A DNA stretch of 64,000 nt from Furcasterigmium furcatum (GCA_001599815.1 BCIA01000006.1:3784961-3848960); one strand, 5' to 3'. Shown: positions 1 through 11,870, counted from the first letter of the stretch. Made by a program: numbers and translations. The notes: a model not told the origin generated them from the letters alone.

Positions 1-22
1 ACTAACCCCTCCCTCCCCTCAG

Positions 23-725
23 GCCTCCGAATCGCGACTCTACCAGTTCTCCCAGGACACCAAAGACCAGCTGCGAAAGTTCCGCCTCTCTACATCGCGC
101 GCCAAAGACCCCCAGGCTGTGATATGTATGTATGTCTCTTCANCCCTGTGCCCGCCTCGGCCGACCTCTGCACTCCCCGACTGACCTTCCGCGTCCCCCC
201 AGACCTCATCGATAAGGCGACCAAGGAGATCCGCCAGGACGAAGACCAAATAACCTACAAGTCCCTCGACGCAATCGCCGACGACCTCCCCGACCACACC
301 CCCCGCTTCATCCTGCTCAGCTACCCGCTGACCCTGGTACGTCCGCCCGCCCGTCCTGCAGCTGCCCGTCGCCCCGACCGCCCGCGTCGCCGCCATGCGC
401 CCGTCTAGCGAGTGGCGCATGGTCTCGTGAGATGTCAAGTCTGTGTGATCGCAACGCCCGGCACGAACGGCTACTACAGCAGGAGCTGGTACCCTGAGAA
501 TGATCTCGTTGGCTAACGCGCGTTTGCCGCCAGCCCTCCGGACGACTGTCCGTCCCCTACGTCATGATCTACTACCTTCCCGTCACCGCGAACAACGAGA
601 TGAAGATGATGTACGCCGGCGCCAAGGAGCTGATGCGAAACACGAGCGAGGTGGGCCGGGTCATCGATGTTGACAGCATCGACGACCTGGAGGAGATCCC
701 GGACAAGTTGGCACAGGAGAACTAG
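23..725 (+). CDS. Glia maturation factor-type ADF-H protein (GMF/Aim7), 5' partial
   Basis: Small actin-depolymerising-factor-homology protein of the GMF branch. The family binds Arp2/3 complex and promotes debranching of actin networks in the cytosol. Exons visible are 23-125, 203-336 and 534-725; stop TAG at 723-725. The window opens inside an intron: a branch point ACTAAC lies at 1-6 and the acceptor AG at 21-22. The first in-window codon is GCC in phase 0, so the missing upstream exon may be little more than the start codon. The reading KFRLSTSRAKDPQAVIY, then IDKATKEIRQDEDQ and FILLSYPLTL, is typical of fungal GMF. The protein ends at the ADF-H fold with no second ADF-H domain, which argues against twinfilin. 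It converges on the next gene with a gap of under 180 bp. An undetermined base (143) lies in the first visible intron and does not affect the protein. Confidence 0.88.
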
Positions 726-902
726 TCCCCAGGAAGTGGGAAAGAATGGTCACACGAGCGTATTGTTTTCAGCTGAAATACGGCACATGCAAGAAATCGA
801 GGGCCGGTACATCTTGGAAAGGGGGTATCAATATTGCGGTCTTAGTGTCTGTATATGTGCAGAATGTACCCAGGCGCCCGCCGCCTGATCTCGCGAGACG
901 TT

Positions 903-1949
903 CTACTGCTGGGGTAGAACTTCCTCCGGGTTAAGACCTATTTCCCTGCTGACGTTCCTCACGACCTCTTTGAACGCAAGACATGCCGGGCTGTCGGGGA
1001 AGCTGTCGAAGTAGCTCTCGCCGTAGTCGCACGCCATGCCTATCCTCGGGTCGAGCGGCACGCTTCCCAGGAACGGGATGTTCATCTCCTTCGCCAACGC
1101 CCGCCCGCCACCCGTCGTGGCCTTGAAGATCTCGCTCTGGTTGGTGCACTTAGGGCACACGAAGCCGGCCATGTTCTCCGCCAGGCCCAACACTCTGATG
1201 CCCGCCTTGCGACAGAAGTCGATCTCCTTCCGTACGTCCAGAAGGGACACTTCTTGTGGCGTCGTCACCACTACCGCACCATCGATGCCGCTCTCTTTCA
1301 GGAAGGAGTTGACGCTTAGGTGCTCGTCGCTCGTGCCGGGGGGCGTGTCCACGAACATGAAGTCGAGCTCGCCCCACTCGACGTCCATGAGGAACTTCTT
1401 CAGCATGCCGTTCTTCTTGGCCCCGCGCCAGATGACGGCGTCGTCGCGGCGCCCGGTCACCTCGTCCGCCGGCAGGAGGAAGTGAATGCTCATGGCGCAC
1501 AGGTTGTCCATGACCCAGACGGGGCTCCAGCCGGAGCCGCTCACGTGGATGCTCTCGGCCTCGACGCCGAGCATCTTGGGGATGCTGGGGCCGCAGATGT
1601 CCGTGTCCATGATGCCGACGGACTGATCGGGGTTCGTGGCGAAGGCGTGGGAGAGCATGGTGGTGAATGTGCTCTTGCCGACGCCTCCCTTGCCGCTGAG
1701 GACGAGGATTTTGTGCCGCACGCCGGCGAGTCGCTGCGCGATGATGGGGATGTCCGGGTCCGGGCCCTTGGGGGCCGAGGCGCAGATGGCCTGGTTGGGG
1801 CAGCCGGCGCAGGAGTCGGCCTTGCCTGCTTCCTGAGACTCGGGGCCGGGGCAGTGTTCTGGTTCGGGGGCGACGAGATTGGGCTTCTCCTTGAGAGGGT
1901 GGGCGATGACATCCTCGACGGGCTCGGGCACCTCAAGGGAGGGAGCCAT
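903..1949 (-). CDS. NBP35: Cytosolic Fe-S cluster assembly P-loop NTPase Nbp35 (NUBP1)
   Basis: Uninterrupted 348-residue ORF from ATG at 1949 to a stop at 903. Nbp35 forms the scaffold with Cfd1 on which cytosolic and nuclear 4Fe-4S clusters are built before transfer to apoproteins. Visible signatures: an N-terminal ferredoxin-like cysteine set C33-X13-C47-X2-C50-X5-C56, which separates Nbp35 from Cfd1; Walker A GKGGVGKS at 86-93; the Mrp/MinD-type motif DTPPGTSD from residue 201; and the C-terminal bridging CPKC (C265, C268) that holds the labile cluster. Length matches the family. No intron is needed. It is divergent from the deoxyhypusine hydroxylase gene; the shared upstream region is about 570 bp. 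All key cysteines are intact, so the assignment is secure. Confidence 0.96.
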   Translation of the reverse strand: MAPSLEVPEPVEDVIAHPLKEKPNLVAPEPEHCPGPESQEAGKADSCAGCPNQAICASAPKGPDPDIPIIAQRLAGVRHKILVLSGKGGVGKSTFTTMLSHAFATNPDQSVGIMDTDICGPSIPKMLGVEAESIHVSGSGWSPVWVMDNLCAMSIHFLLPADEVTGRRDDAVIWRGAKKNGMLKKFLMDVEWGELDFMFVDTPPGTSDEHLSVNSFLKESGIDGAVVVTTPQEVSLLDVRKEIDFCRKAGIRVLGLAENMAGFVCPKCTNQSEIFKATTGGGRALAKEMNIPFLGSVPLDPRIGMACDYGESYFDSFPDSPACLAFKEVVRNVSREIGLNPEEVLPQQ

Positions 1950-2519
1950 GTTGTTTGACGTATGCGTAGCCGGATGAGTTGTCAGCCTCTGATTTATTCG
2001 CAGATGTTGGAGTTGAGATGGACAGGCGGAGTTGAGATGTTGGATGGAGGAGGTCTGTGATGATAGAGGGGCGAGTTTACAGTTGACCGGTCTTTAGAGC
2101 CGCCCAGGCTTAATAATTCAGCCTGGGAGACTGAGTCTAGACCATGCTCCGAGATCGCAACTCCGACCGACGGACCACCTGGACCGGCCCTTTCGCATCA
2201 GACACTGAATGCATTTTTCTGAAATACGGTTTTTGGAAAGGCAATTCGGAATGTATGCATGCAATGTCCTCCCATATATGTATCAGCTCTCAGCCATCTC
2301 GGAGACCGAGACTGCGAGGTTCAGGCTGATGGTCCCCTGCATTTTTGGAGGGGTAAGATCGGCTTATCGCGGCGATAAGATCTGACCCCACGCAAAATTT
2401 CTGAGTCGGTTCTTCGACCCCTCCAAAGCGCGACTAGGATCGCCCCATAACCAACAGGTTGAAGTTGGACCAGGCCATCACAACATCTCCCTTCACCTCC
2501 AGACGACACGCCGCCCAAG
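1950..2519. promoter_or_regulatory. Shared divergent promoter of NBP35 and DOHH genes, with GATA palindrome
   Basis: The 570-bp interval separates the start codons of two divergent genes. It contains a perfect inverted repeat: CTTATCGC at 2363-2370, one central G at 2371, then GCGATAAG at 2372-2379. Each arm carries a CGATAAG sequence fitting the fungal GATA-factor consensus HGATAR. A further TGATAG lies near 2060. No clear TATA box is seen. Fungal GATA factors include the nitrogen regulator AreA and the iron repressor SreA; which one, if any, binds here is not decidable from sequence. Confidence 0.45.
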
Positions 2520-3577
2520 ATGGCTCCCTCCGCTGAGTCTGATGCGATTTCGACCGAGAGCACCATCGCCGCTCTCCGCAGCACCATCACATCCGAAGCT
2601 TCCCCCCTCCCCCTCCGATTCCGTGCGCTCTTCTCCCTGAAGCACATTGCGACGACCAAAACCGGATCCGAGGCTGACGCCGCCATCGATGCCATTGCTG
2701 CCGCATTCACCTCGCCCTCCGCCCTTCTCAAGCACGAGCTCGCATACTGCCTTGGCCAAACAGGCAAGCTCGAGGCCGCGCCCTACCTTCGCGATGTTTT
2801 GAAGGACCTTCAGGAGGACCCCATGTGCAGGCACGAGGCCGCCGAAGCCCTTGCCGCCTTGGGCGACGCCAGTAACCTCCAGCTGCTGCGAGAGTTTCGC
2901 GATAAGGAAGACGAGGAGGTTGTCATCAAGGAGACATGCGAGATCGCCGTCGACCGCCTCGAGTGGGAGTGCTCGGAGGAGAGGAAGCAGGAGAAGCTGC
3001 GCAAGAGGTGAGCATTGCACCAAACCAACTCGCATTGTTGTTCCAGGGCTGACCCGGCATTATTAGCGACTTTACATCCATCGACCCGGCGCCGCCCATG
3101 GAGGAGTCTCAGCGAACGGTTGACGAGCTCGAGAAGGCCCTTATGGACCCTGCCCAGCCGCTGTTCAAGCGGTACCGCGCCATGTTCGCCCTGCGCGACC
3201 TTGCCTCCCCTCCCGACCTACCCACCGCTGTCCCAGCCGTGCTTGCCCTCGCCAAGGGCTTCGCAGACTCTTCCGCCTTGTTCCGCCACGAGATCGCCTT
3301 CGTGTTCGGCCAGCTGTCCCACCCCGCTTCGATCCCCGCCCTTACAGCCGCCCTCGCCAACGTCGAGGAGGCCAGCATGGTCCGCCACGAGGCCGCCGAG
3401 GCGCTTGGCAGCTTGGGCGAGGAGGAGGGCGTCGAGGAGACGCTGCTCAAGTTCCTGCATGACAAGGAGAAGGTCGTGCGGGAGAGTGTCATCGTTGCGC
3501 TGGACATGGCCGAATACGAGGCCAGCGGACAGGCGGAGTATGCGTTGATTCCGGAGGGCGCCAAGGCCACTGCATAG
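2520..3577 (+). CDS. LIA1: Deoxyhypusine hydroxylase (DOHH, Lia1 family)
   Basis: Exons 2520-3007 and 3067-3577 give 332 residues. DOHH is a di-iron monooxygenase that hydroxylates deoxyhypusine on eIF5A to hypusine, the last step of that modification. The protein is built of HEAT-like repeats in two symmetric halves. Four His-Glu iron-binding motifs are visible: H72-E73 and H105-E106 in the first half, H237-E238 and H270-E271 in the second. The 59-nt intron falls between the halves, as a linker; the donor is GTGAGC at 3008 and the acceptor is ATTAG ending at 3066. Start chosen as the first ATG of the frame, 2520. Its stop lies only about 100 bp from the stop of the convergent Rpa12 gene. No key residue is missing. 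Confidence 0.95.
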
Positions 3578-3680
3578 ATATCCCATGTTTTCATGTCATG
3601 ATGAAGCAATTCAAAAGTTCGGTTTTCTTCTTGTCCTCGTAAATTCATCGCATTGGGTATCTTTGGTTCGTATGCTCTGC

Positions 3681-4177
3681 CTAGTTGTTGTGCGACCACC
3701 TGAGTGACGTTAGTATGGTCTGCTCGCAGGGGCCTTGTCGACAGACGGGGGGAAGCTCGGTGGGCACATACCTAAATCCGCATTTGCAGGTGAAGAATGT
3801 CGTGCTGCCTTCGTCTGCACTGCGAAGTTGCACCTGCGTGTAGTACACCTCCTCCCGGCCGCACTTGGGACATGTCTCCTTCGTCAAGGCCTCGGTCCGG
3901 ACCTTGTGCTTTTCGACAGTCTGGACGTTGGACTGGAGCTTCTGTCTCAGCTGAGAGGGGAAATCCGAAGGCTTGGTCTGGGTACTGGTCGTCTTCTCGC
4001 CAGTGTCTGGAGGGTTATTGCTGGTCAGCGAGCGTTCGACGAGTCTCCATGCAAGATCCCACCTTTGTTCTCTGCACCACAGCAGTCGCAGGCCAAAATA
4101 GCCTTCTGGCCTCCCTGGGAGGCGGGAAGAAGGTTGCCGCAGTCGTTGCAAAACACAAGAGTTCCAATCGCAGCCAT
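3681..4177 (-). CDS. RPA12: RNA polymerase I subunit Rpa12
   Basis: Spliced from 4177-4063, 4006-3772 and 3699-3681 (minus strand) to 122 residues, the usual family size. Rpa12 is the small Pol I subunit that stimulates intrinsic RNA cleavage and termination in the nucleolus. The N-terminal zinc ribbon has C10-X2-C13 and C30/C33. The C-terminal TFIIS-like ribbon has C84-X2-C87 and C112-X-C114, with the hairpin RSADEG carrying the acidic D103-E104 pair that reaches the active site. The last exon encodes only the final few residues, ending WSHNN. Introns of 56 and 72 nt have good branch points (CTGAC, ACTAAC). The gene is divergent from the Scc2 gene and convergent with DOHH. Confidence 0.93.
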
Positions 4178-4710
4178 CTTTGCTTGCTTTCAGTCTGATC
4201 ACAATGCTTTCCGGGAGACGGAAAATTCGCCTCGGGAAATTTCACTAAGCATTGCTTATCAGCATCCTTATCGAGAGTCGCACTTTCCAGGGACGCCCCA
4301 CTTTCCCCGTCCGGCGAGGCAGGCAGGCATCTCCTGGTTCTTGCCCCGATTGGCTAGGCTGGACCTGCAGGCACGGGCCATGTGTCAACCAACAGGGGTG
4401 GCACCAACAAGGCTGTCGCAACTTCGCTCCTTCCCAACCAGAGTGACGACACAGATTCACCAGCGAGACCCCGAGTCGATGCCCACGATCCGAGCCCGAC
4501 GACTTGACGGCATTGTCTAAAATGCTGCCGTCCTTGCGCTAGAGCTTTCGCAGCTAGACCAACTCCTCTTCCCCGATACTCCGCTCGTTTTCTCCCGTCC
4601 CAACTCGAGCCTTTGCGACTGCTACCGACCGTACCCTTCAACTATCCTCTCCGTGCGCCTACAGGCAATGCATCACGAACTCGTCGCAGAATAGATACGG
4701 TATCGCCATC
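4178..4710. other. Intergenic region between divergent RPA12 and SCC2
   Basis: About 530 bp between two start codons. I see pyrimidine-rich stretches upstream of the Scc2 start but no TATA box, tRNA or convincing ORF. It presumably holds both promoters and leaders. Confidence 0.5.
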
Positions 4711-7700
4711 ATGGGCGGGTCGCAGGCAGATGGCCAATATGCGCCAGGCAATGAGGCCCACGGCATGGGCCAGTCCACTGGGTCGATTCCTGGTGCCAGG
4801 CCGTTCACGCTTCAGGAAGCTCTGCCCTATTCACCGCAGTCTTCCGTCATTCCGTTCACTCCAGGTATGGCGAGGCCGCTCAACGTCAGTTTCCATCTGA
4901 AGTTTGTTTGCTGAACAATAGACAATAGACCTCATTCCCAGCCCAACAATAGGCTCCGGCCTTCCCTCCTCGAGCATTTCACCCCTATTCAACGGCAACG
5001 AGTTTGATTCCCTCAACAAACAAGCTTCTGGCTCCGACTCTTCCACCAAACAAGTCAAATCGGCCCTTGACCACGTTTTGCAAGAACTGAGACCCGACAA
5101 GCGGACATTCTAGTACGTTACTCATTCATCGTCTCCTCCAGTCCACCGTCTAACCCTCCAACAGCAAGTTCAAGAAGATCACGAAGCCGTTGCTGGACCC
5201 CGTTGCGCCCGCTCACAAGGGCGATTCTCTATACAAGGGCATGTCGCCATTGTCGACCATGGTCCTCGACCGAGCCCCCCTCTTCATCAAGCAGGCGGCC
5301 GCCCCCGCCGTCGCTGCTCCTGCTCCTGCTCCTCCTGTCTCGAATGGCCATGGCCATGCACCGGCTCGACCATCGTCCTCCAAGCTCGAATCGCCCCAAG
5401 TTGCGAAACAAGTCATCTCAAACGTCGAGGCCCATCGGCAGAATCAAGCAAAGATCGAGGTTGCCATCCCCTCCAAGGGCTTTGACCCCTCTGCATATAT
5501 GGAGTTCACCGAGCAGGCAGATACGGCTCCGCAGCCGGCTTTGGCTCCGACCCCCGCCAGCGCCCATGTTCCGGCTCCATCCCGTGATCCGGCTGCTCTA
5601 GATAGCATAGTGGTTCAACCACAAGCTCCTGCCGCGCCGGATGCGAAAGAATTCGTCAGGCAATCTTTTGAGGTTGCGATTTCAAATGCTCAGCTACAAA
5701 AGGAGGAATATCTTGAACTGCCTGATGAGCTTGACGAGCCTAGCAATCTGTCAGCCCGGAAGCGCAAGCGAGACGCGCTCGACGACAGCCAAGATGCACT
5801 TGGCCAGAACCTGAATCAGAAGGAGCGAGCTGAAACGGCGCTCCACGGCTTGGATCGGCTTTCTAAGGAGGTGTTCGACTCGGTCGCGGCCGTTATTCAC
5901 GAGCAGCCTGGCCATGGCCATGTCGTCAGCCTGACCAGCGACAGGGAGCCTGCCCTTACAGTTGGCTTCCATCAGAAGCTCCAGACAGCCGTCCACAAGG
6001 TCATCACGCTGGGCGTATACGCCGATGTGCCCATTGACACTCTTTTCCGCATACAGAAGTTGAGTGAAGTCGGGCTGCGAGTTGCCAAGAACCTTGATTA
6101 CAAGATCGATGATAGCTGGGGCGAGTCCGACGTTCAGAGCTGGGTCGACCAGTTGCCCCATCTGGAGACGGGGCTGAAAGCCGCTCGCACGGCGCTCCGC
6201 ATCATGTGCGGCGGTCGCGAAGAGAAGCAGATTTACTCGGAGGAAACCATTCAGCTCAGCGTCGACCTCTTCAAGGGCGTCATCGACGGCATCGTCGTTC
6301 CAATCATTGAGCTCCGCGGCAGTGGAGCGACGGGCAGCTTCTTCAAGTCGCTTGTGCCGCACAAGAAGGCCATTGCGTCGATCTTGACCAACTGCCAAAG
6401 GCTGTTCGCACTTCTTGCTGAGCTCGTTCAGAATATCCAGCTCTCGGAGATGGCCATCGGCACTCTCGAGTTCACTGCGTCAAGCCTTATCTTCGTTGAC
6501 AACGCCTACTACGAGAAAGACTCCGTGCTCGGTGTCCAGAAATTCGATGGCATCCGTCTGGTCGCCATGGATATGCTGTGCCAGATTTTCCTGATCAAGC
6601 CTGAACAGCGCCGGGGCATTTTCAACGATCTTCTGACCTCGCTGGAGAAGCTGCCGGTTGGCAAACAAAGCGCTCGCCAGTTCCGGCTTTCTGAGGGCGG
6701 CAGCATCCAGCCGCTCTCCGCGCTCATCATGCGGCTTGTCCAGGCCAGCTCCGGCAAGACTGAGGAGCGCAAGCAGCGTGCGGCCCTCCCTGAAGATGAG
6801 GAGGACGAATTAGCTACGACTGGCGAGGCTGCCTCGAGCAAGACTTTCACCATTCGGACAGAAGAAGATGGCGCTCAACAGCATCACGCCGCCATCGAGG
6901 AACTTGAGGACGCGGCCAAGCCCCTGATCGAGGAAGTCAACCAAAATTCATCCTACGTCGTCAATTTCATCGTCAACCGTGCTCTCAAGTCTACCAAGTC
7001 TGGCGACACACCTTACCGTAATCTTCTCGATCTCTTCGTCGAAGACTTCACGACCTGCATGGAATCTCCGGATTGGCCGGCTGCCGAGCTCATGCTTCGA
7101 CATATGACCTTTTCCATGCTGAGGCTTTGGGATGATCCAAAGTCTGCTGCCCCAGCGAAGAGCATGGCTTTGGAGATTCTTGGTGTCATGGCGACTGCGA
7201 CCTCGAAGCTGCGCTCTCATGTGAGGAAAGTGGCAGAAAGCAAGGATGGCAGCGTATCCGACGAGCTTGGCCAGTTCCTCTCCGAGCTTTCACTGTCCGC
7301 GCTGGATCAGAAGGATCGACCTGACCACATTGTGCATTGGTCTGGTCCCTATCGAGCGAGCCTCGAGTTTCTCGAAGAGCGGTGCACACAGGATCCTCAC
7401 CTGCGAAGCGCCATCACTTTCTTCATCTCCGACTGGGCCGACCGGACATACAAAGGCTATCATACTTTCGAAGTCGACGACGACGTCAGGGATCAAGAGT
7501 ACGGCCGTCTGGCCTTCCGCCTGCGCAGGATGATACAAGACCGAAGCTGGCTTACCAGCGAATACACCTTCAAGAGCGTTACGCCGCATCTCGCGAAGCT
7601 CTCCTACGCGATAATCTTGCTGCGGTCACAATTCTGTGAGCTCTTCCCCACGATGCTCGGCGTTTTGATCAGGGCTATGGCGACGGATCAGGCCACAGTC

Positions 7701-10415
7701 CGCAGCAAAGCTCTGAAGAGCATCAACCACCTGATTGAGACCGATCCTGCCATGCTGGACGGGGACTCCGCCGTCGTTCAGCTCATCATCAACTGCACGA
7801 ACGACTCATCTCCACAGGTCCGCGACTCTGCCATTGGCTTGATGGGTAAATGCATGCAGCTTCGTCCACATCTGGAGTCGCAGATGACCGAGAGGATTCT
7901 CAACCGCTTCGTCGACAGTGGAGTCGGTGTCCGCAAGAGGGCCATGAAGCTTGCCCGGGACATCTACCTGCGCAACCAGACCAGTCAAACCCGGAGCACC
8001 ATCGCCAACGGCCTCCTGTTGAGGGTCCAAGACCCAGACGAGGGTGTCCGAGATTTAGCGAAGCAGATGATGGAAGAGGTGTGGTTTGCGCCCTTTTACA
8101 ACGCCGACGACACTCCTGCTTTCAAGACGTCACTCACAGACCATGTCGCCCTTATGGTCCAGACTGTGAAGTCTGGCAACGTGACCAATATCATGGACAA
8201 GGTGCTGCAGACCATCCTCAAGTCCCAGAACAAGTCGCAGCACGGGCCCTTTGGCGTCAGCGTCAAGCTGGTTGCAAACATGTTCGAACTTATCGACACC
8301 CTCGACTCCGACGACCCCTCGATCCCACACGGGCGGGACGCGCTTCAAGTTCTCCAGATATTTGCCAAGGCCGACCCCAAGCTTTTCAGTTTCGAGGAGA
8401 TCCGCCTGCTGAAGCCGCATCTCGCCAGCTTCACCACGGCGGATGAAATCGCAGTTTTCCGCGCTACGGTCGTCATCTACCGACAGGTTCTGCCTCGACT
8501 CGACGGTAAACATGCCGAGTTCCTCAAAGAGGTCAGAGATCAGCTGCAGAAGTCAATCGGCAAGTTGATCAAGCACATCCTGGACGATGTCATTGCCTGT
8601 CTCTGGATCATTGCCAAGGTTCTCAACAACCGCTCGCCCATCGCCCGCCTCGCGGGTTCCAGCCTGGCGGGTCTCATGAAGCTGAGGGGCGCAAAGGGGG
8701 ACCCGCGCGTCATTCCCAAATTCGAGCGGTACTCGGAGATTGTGGGAATGGTTGGCAAGCACTGCGACTTGGATTCGGAGATGGAGGACGTCAAAGGCAA
8801 GACGTTCGCGAACTTCAAGGGGACTTCAGTTGCGAAGCTCATGGTTGATGTTCTGTCACCTTGGGCGGAGGCGACAGAGTCTTTGGAGGGACGAAAAGCC
8901 GCGCTTGATGCCATCGGGCTCATCTGCCAGGCGCATCCCAGAAACTACGTTTCTCCCAACGTGTACCCCAAATTTGAGCAGGTCTTCAAGGAGAAGAACC
9001 CGACACTTGAGGCTGCCGTCCTGCGCTCGTTCAAGGAGTTCTTGCTGGTCGAGGAGCGTCGATCCGAGGCAGCCAGCGCAGCTGCAGCCGATGGCAATGG
9101 GCCAAAGAAGGATCGCAATCTGACCGTCATGGGCGGCACAAACTATGACGACGTGGCCAGTGCTACAACGCAACGTTTCTTGAAGCACATTACTCGCATT
9201 GCCCTGTCGACCTTGGACGAGCATGCATTCCTCGCTGTGGAGGTCCTGGGCAGCATCAACCGACAGGGTCTTGTGCACCCTAAAGAAACTGGTGTCACCC
9301 TGATGACACTCGAGACGGCCCCCGTACAGAAGATCTCCGAAGTTGCTTACATGGAGCACCGAGCGCTGCACGAGAAATACGAGACGGTTGTTGAGCGCGA
9401 GTACGCCAAGGCGGTGCAGGCTGCGTTCATTTACCAGCGCGACATTGTCCACGACACCCATGGGGCCACGCGCGATCCCTTCCAGTCGAAGTTGCACCTT
9501 CTCATGGAAGTTTTAAAGATCAGCAAGTCCAAGAACCGACAGAAGTTCCTCGACAAGCTGGTTGCTCAGATCGACTTTGAGTTCACCAAGCTGGACGTCG
9601 AGCAGGACACACCTCCGCATGTGGAGTTTGCCCGTTTCGTGATTGAGAACATTGCCTTCTTCGATTATATGACAATTGGAGAGGTTCATGCGACGGTCAA
9701 CGGGCTGGAGAAGCTTGTCTCGTCCACGGGATCCAACCTTGCTCAGATTGTTGAGTCGGAACTCTTCAACGTCCGCATGGACACCGCGCAGCCGGCACAG
9801 TCGCACCCGGAGGAGAATGGCGAGGGACACACCAATGGCCAGACCGCGGAACAAGCGGTGCTCGCCAATATTCAAGTCGAGCCTACTCGCCTTCGACAAA
9901 TGACGGCCGGTGCCATGGTGCTTCTTTCGCTCTGGGAAGCCAGGACCTATCTCCGTCGTCTCTACGGCCTGGGCACCAACCGCAAGGAGACCAAGGGCAA
10001 GGGGGCCTCCAAGGATATGAGCAAGGCGCCTGTCAAGGTGCAGGGTATCACGGGAGACAAATTCTGGGAAGAAGTTTCTTCCCACATGGACGGGCTTTCT
10101 TCACAGGAGTCCATGGTTAAGACGTGTCGGGCGTTCGTCGAGCTGCTGAACGTTGACAAGGAGTTCAAGATTCAAGCGGAGGATGACATGAACGAAGGTC
10201 CTTCGACCCCTAGCGAGGGCGAGGACGACGACATGGCGGACGAGCATGGGCGGAAGAGGAAGGCGGGTAGCAACACTCCTGGTGGCCGCAAGAAGCGAGC
10301 CCGCTCCGATTCCAAGCCGCGTCCGCGGGGTCGACCGAGGAAGAACCCGCTTCCGGATGAGGATGAGGATGACGCGGATGGAGACTTCGACTTTGATATT
10401 GGCGGATGGAATTAA
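4711..10415 (+). CDS. SCC2: Sister chromatid cohesion loader Scc2/Mis4 (NIPBL/Nipped-B)
   Basis: Exons 4711-4864, 4929-5112 and 5165-10415 yield 1862 residues. With Scc4/Mau2, Scc2 loads cohesin onto chromatin and stimulates its ATPase. The N-terminal about 250 residues are low-complexity and Pro/Ala-rich. The middle is HEAT-repeat rich; the best block is around residues 950-1050 (VRSKALKSINHLIETDP, then SSPQVRDSAIGLMGKC). The C-terminal Nipped-B region follows, including LLSLWEARTYLRRLYGL, a family hallmark. The tail holds an AT-hook-like RPRGRPRK followed by an acidic run ending GGWN. The first two introns are 64 and 52 nt. The first ATG of exon 1 was taken as start. Being a large essential nuclear protein, it shows no sign of decay. 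Confidence 0.93.
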
Positions 10416-11008
10416 GGGCAACGTGGGCTTGGAACGTTGCAACTACACGGGATACATGGATTGGCTTTGGGCGTTTTCGGTTGACATCAACTATATTACG
10501 GCGCGGAGATACCCACTGGAGGGAAACGACGCTATTTGGGGGAAGCGTCCACATCTGGGGAGCTATGTTTTGTGGCAGAAGGGGACAAGAGGCGTCGAGA
10601 CGTCTTCCTGCTCCATCGGGGGGCATGGTGGGCATCGAGTCCTCGAATTAGCTCCTTGGAATGTCTCGCTCCTACGCGGTAGTGCTCTGAAAGTGAGCAG
10701 TGCACTGATACAACGAGCTTATACTCGGCAATAGACCATACCATGGATTCCTAATCAAGTTCAGACTTGTCTTGTGACTGTGACCTCAAATTAGAGTCGA
10801 CTTGCCTTCAAAATGCCAGCGATACGTCGGCCTTCGACTCACTGAGGAGATTTTGGTGATATTCAATACTCGCGCTCTGTCCCAGTCACTACAATAAACA
10901 GGCCCAAAAAGGAACGCAAAACCAATTTCGAGATCCGAGACTATAGAACCAAACCCTTTCCTCTCACACCAACTTCAACAGCCCGTCCCAAGCTGATATC
11001 TCGACACA
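10416..11008. other. Intergenic region between SCC2 and the CVNH gene
   Basis: Nearly 600 bp. Short ORFs occur on both strands but none resembles a protein I know. I see no RNA gene or repeat. It should hold the Scc2 3' UTR and the promoter of the next gene. Confidence 0.4.
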
Positions 11009-11870
11009 ATGGCACCGATTTCCCTTGGGGCTCTCTGGTCCAGCTACGCCACGCTCACGAGCTTCCTCTGACGTCGTGACGCAAGTTGCCCACCCGGTGA
11101 CAATTTCCAGACGCACTGCTGGGGCTTCTCAGTCACGCAGACCGGCGCCTTGACTACACACTGCGAGAGCATGGACGCGATATACGTCAACGCCCTCGAT
11201 CTGGGAGAGTGTATCGGAGCTGTAAAGGGCGCGCTGCTCTGGGAGGACGGGTGAGTTTCCTTCTCGTTGCTTTATGCCCAGTCCTGCCCTCGGGCTGGTA
11301 CTCTGGACTTGTTTCTTCTGTGGAAACCTGCGCTGAGGAATGACCAGTGGCAACTTCACCGAGGTGGCGCGGGACATCTCCATCACGCGCACCGAAGAGT
11401 ACAAGGGTTACCTGCACATCGAACTCAAGGGCCGGTGTCCCAAGCAGCTAGACACCAAGGAGAGCGAATATCTCGAGTGCAACATTGATCTTTGTACGTG
11501 CTCTCTGACTCTCCTCCAGGCCGCCTGCGATTGGGAATCACTGACATCCTTAGCCGAGCGCATTGCCTTCGAAGCAGGCAGGCTGAGCTGCCTCGCCCAC
11601 CTCGCCGACGTCGAGGGCCCATATCCCTTCATCCCACAGGGGCTGAGGAGAGAGAAGCGGCATAGTACTGGGGGCACCGGGCTCGGCACTGGAGAACCGG
11701 ACAGAAGTGGCCACAGGGAGGACAAGAAGCCGAATACGGTATTGCCGCCTAGCCTGGCGCGTGCGATTGTTGATATCATGGAGGAACTTGACGGCAAAGG
11801 CAAGCAGAAGACGAGGTCCGGTGTCCATCAGCTGGTGTTGACCCTCACTGCTGTTGCTGGAGGTTCTTAA
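11009..11870 (+). CDS. Cyanovirin-N homology (CVNH) domain protein, 5' end uncertain
   Basis: Two CVNH half-repeats are readable across three exons. The first (11086-11250) has NFQTHCWGFSVTQTGAL and LDLGECIG. The second (11348-11493 and 11554-11870) has NFTEVARDISI and NIDLSERIAF followed by GRLSC. CVNH proteins are small lectin-like folds common in filamentous fungi, usually without known cell role. The tail after the domain is about 90 residues, charged then hydrophobic. Introns of 97 and 60 nt are well formed; the 60-nt one is in frame without stops. The 5' end is odd. The ATG at 11009 is in frame but meets TGA at 11069-11071. A 48-nt intron (11038-11085, weak GTCCAG donor, AAG acceptor) would bypass it; otherwise the gene is interrupted or begins elsewhere. 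No signal peptide is evident. Confidence 0.6.

Noticed and set aside
1320..1958. Long plus-strand ORF opposite NBP35
   Set aside because: Antisense shadow of a conserved P-loop gene; its translation is Val/Gly/Asp-rich with no family resemblance.
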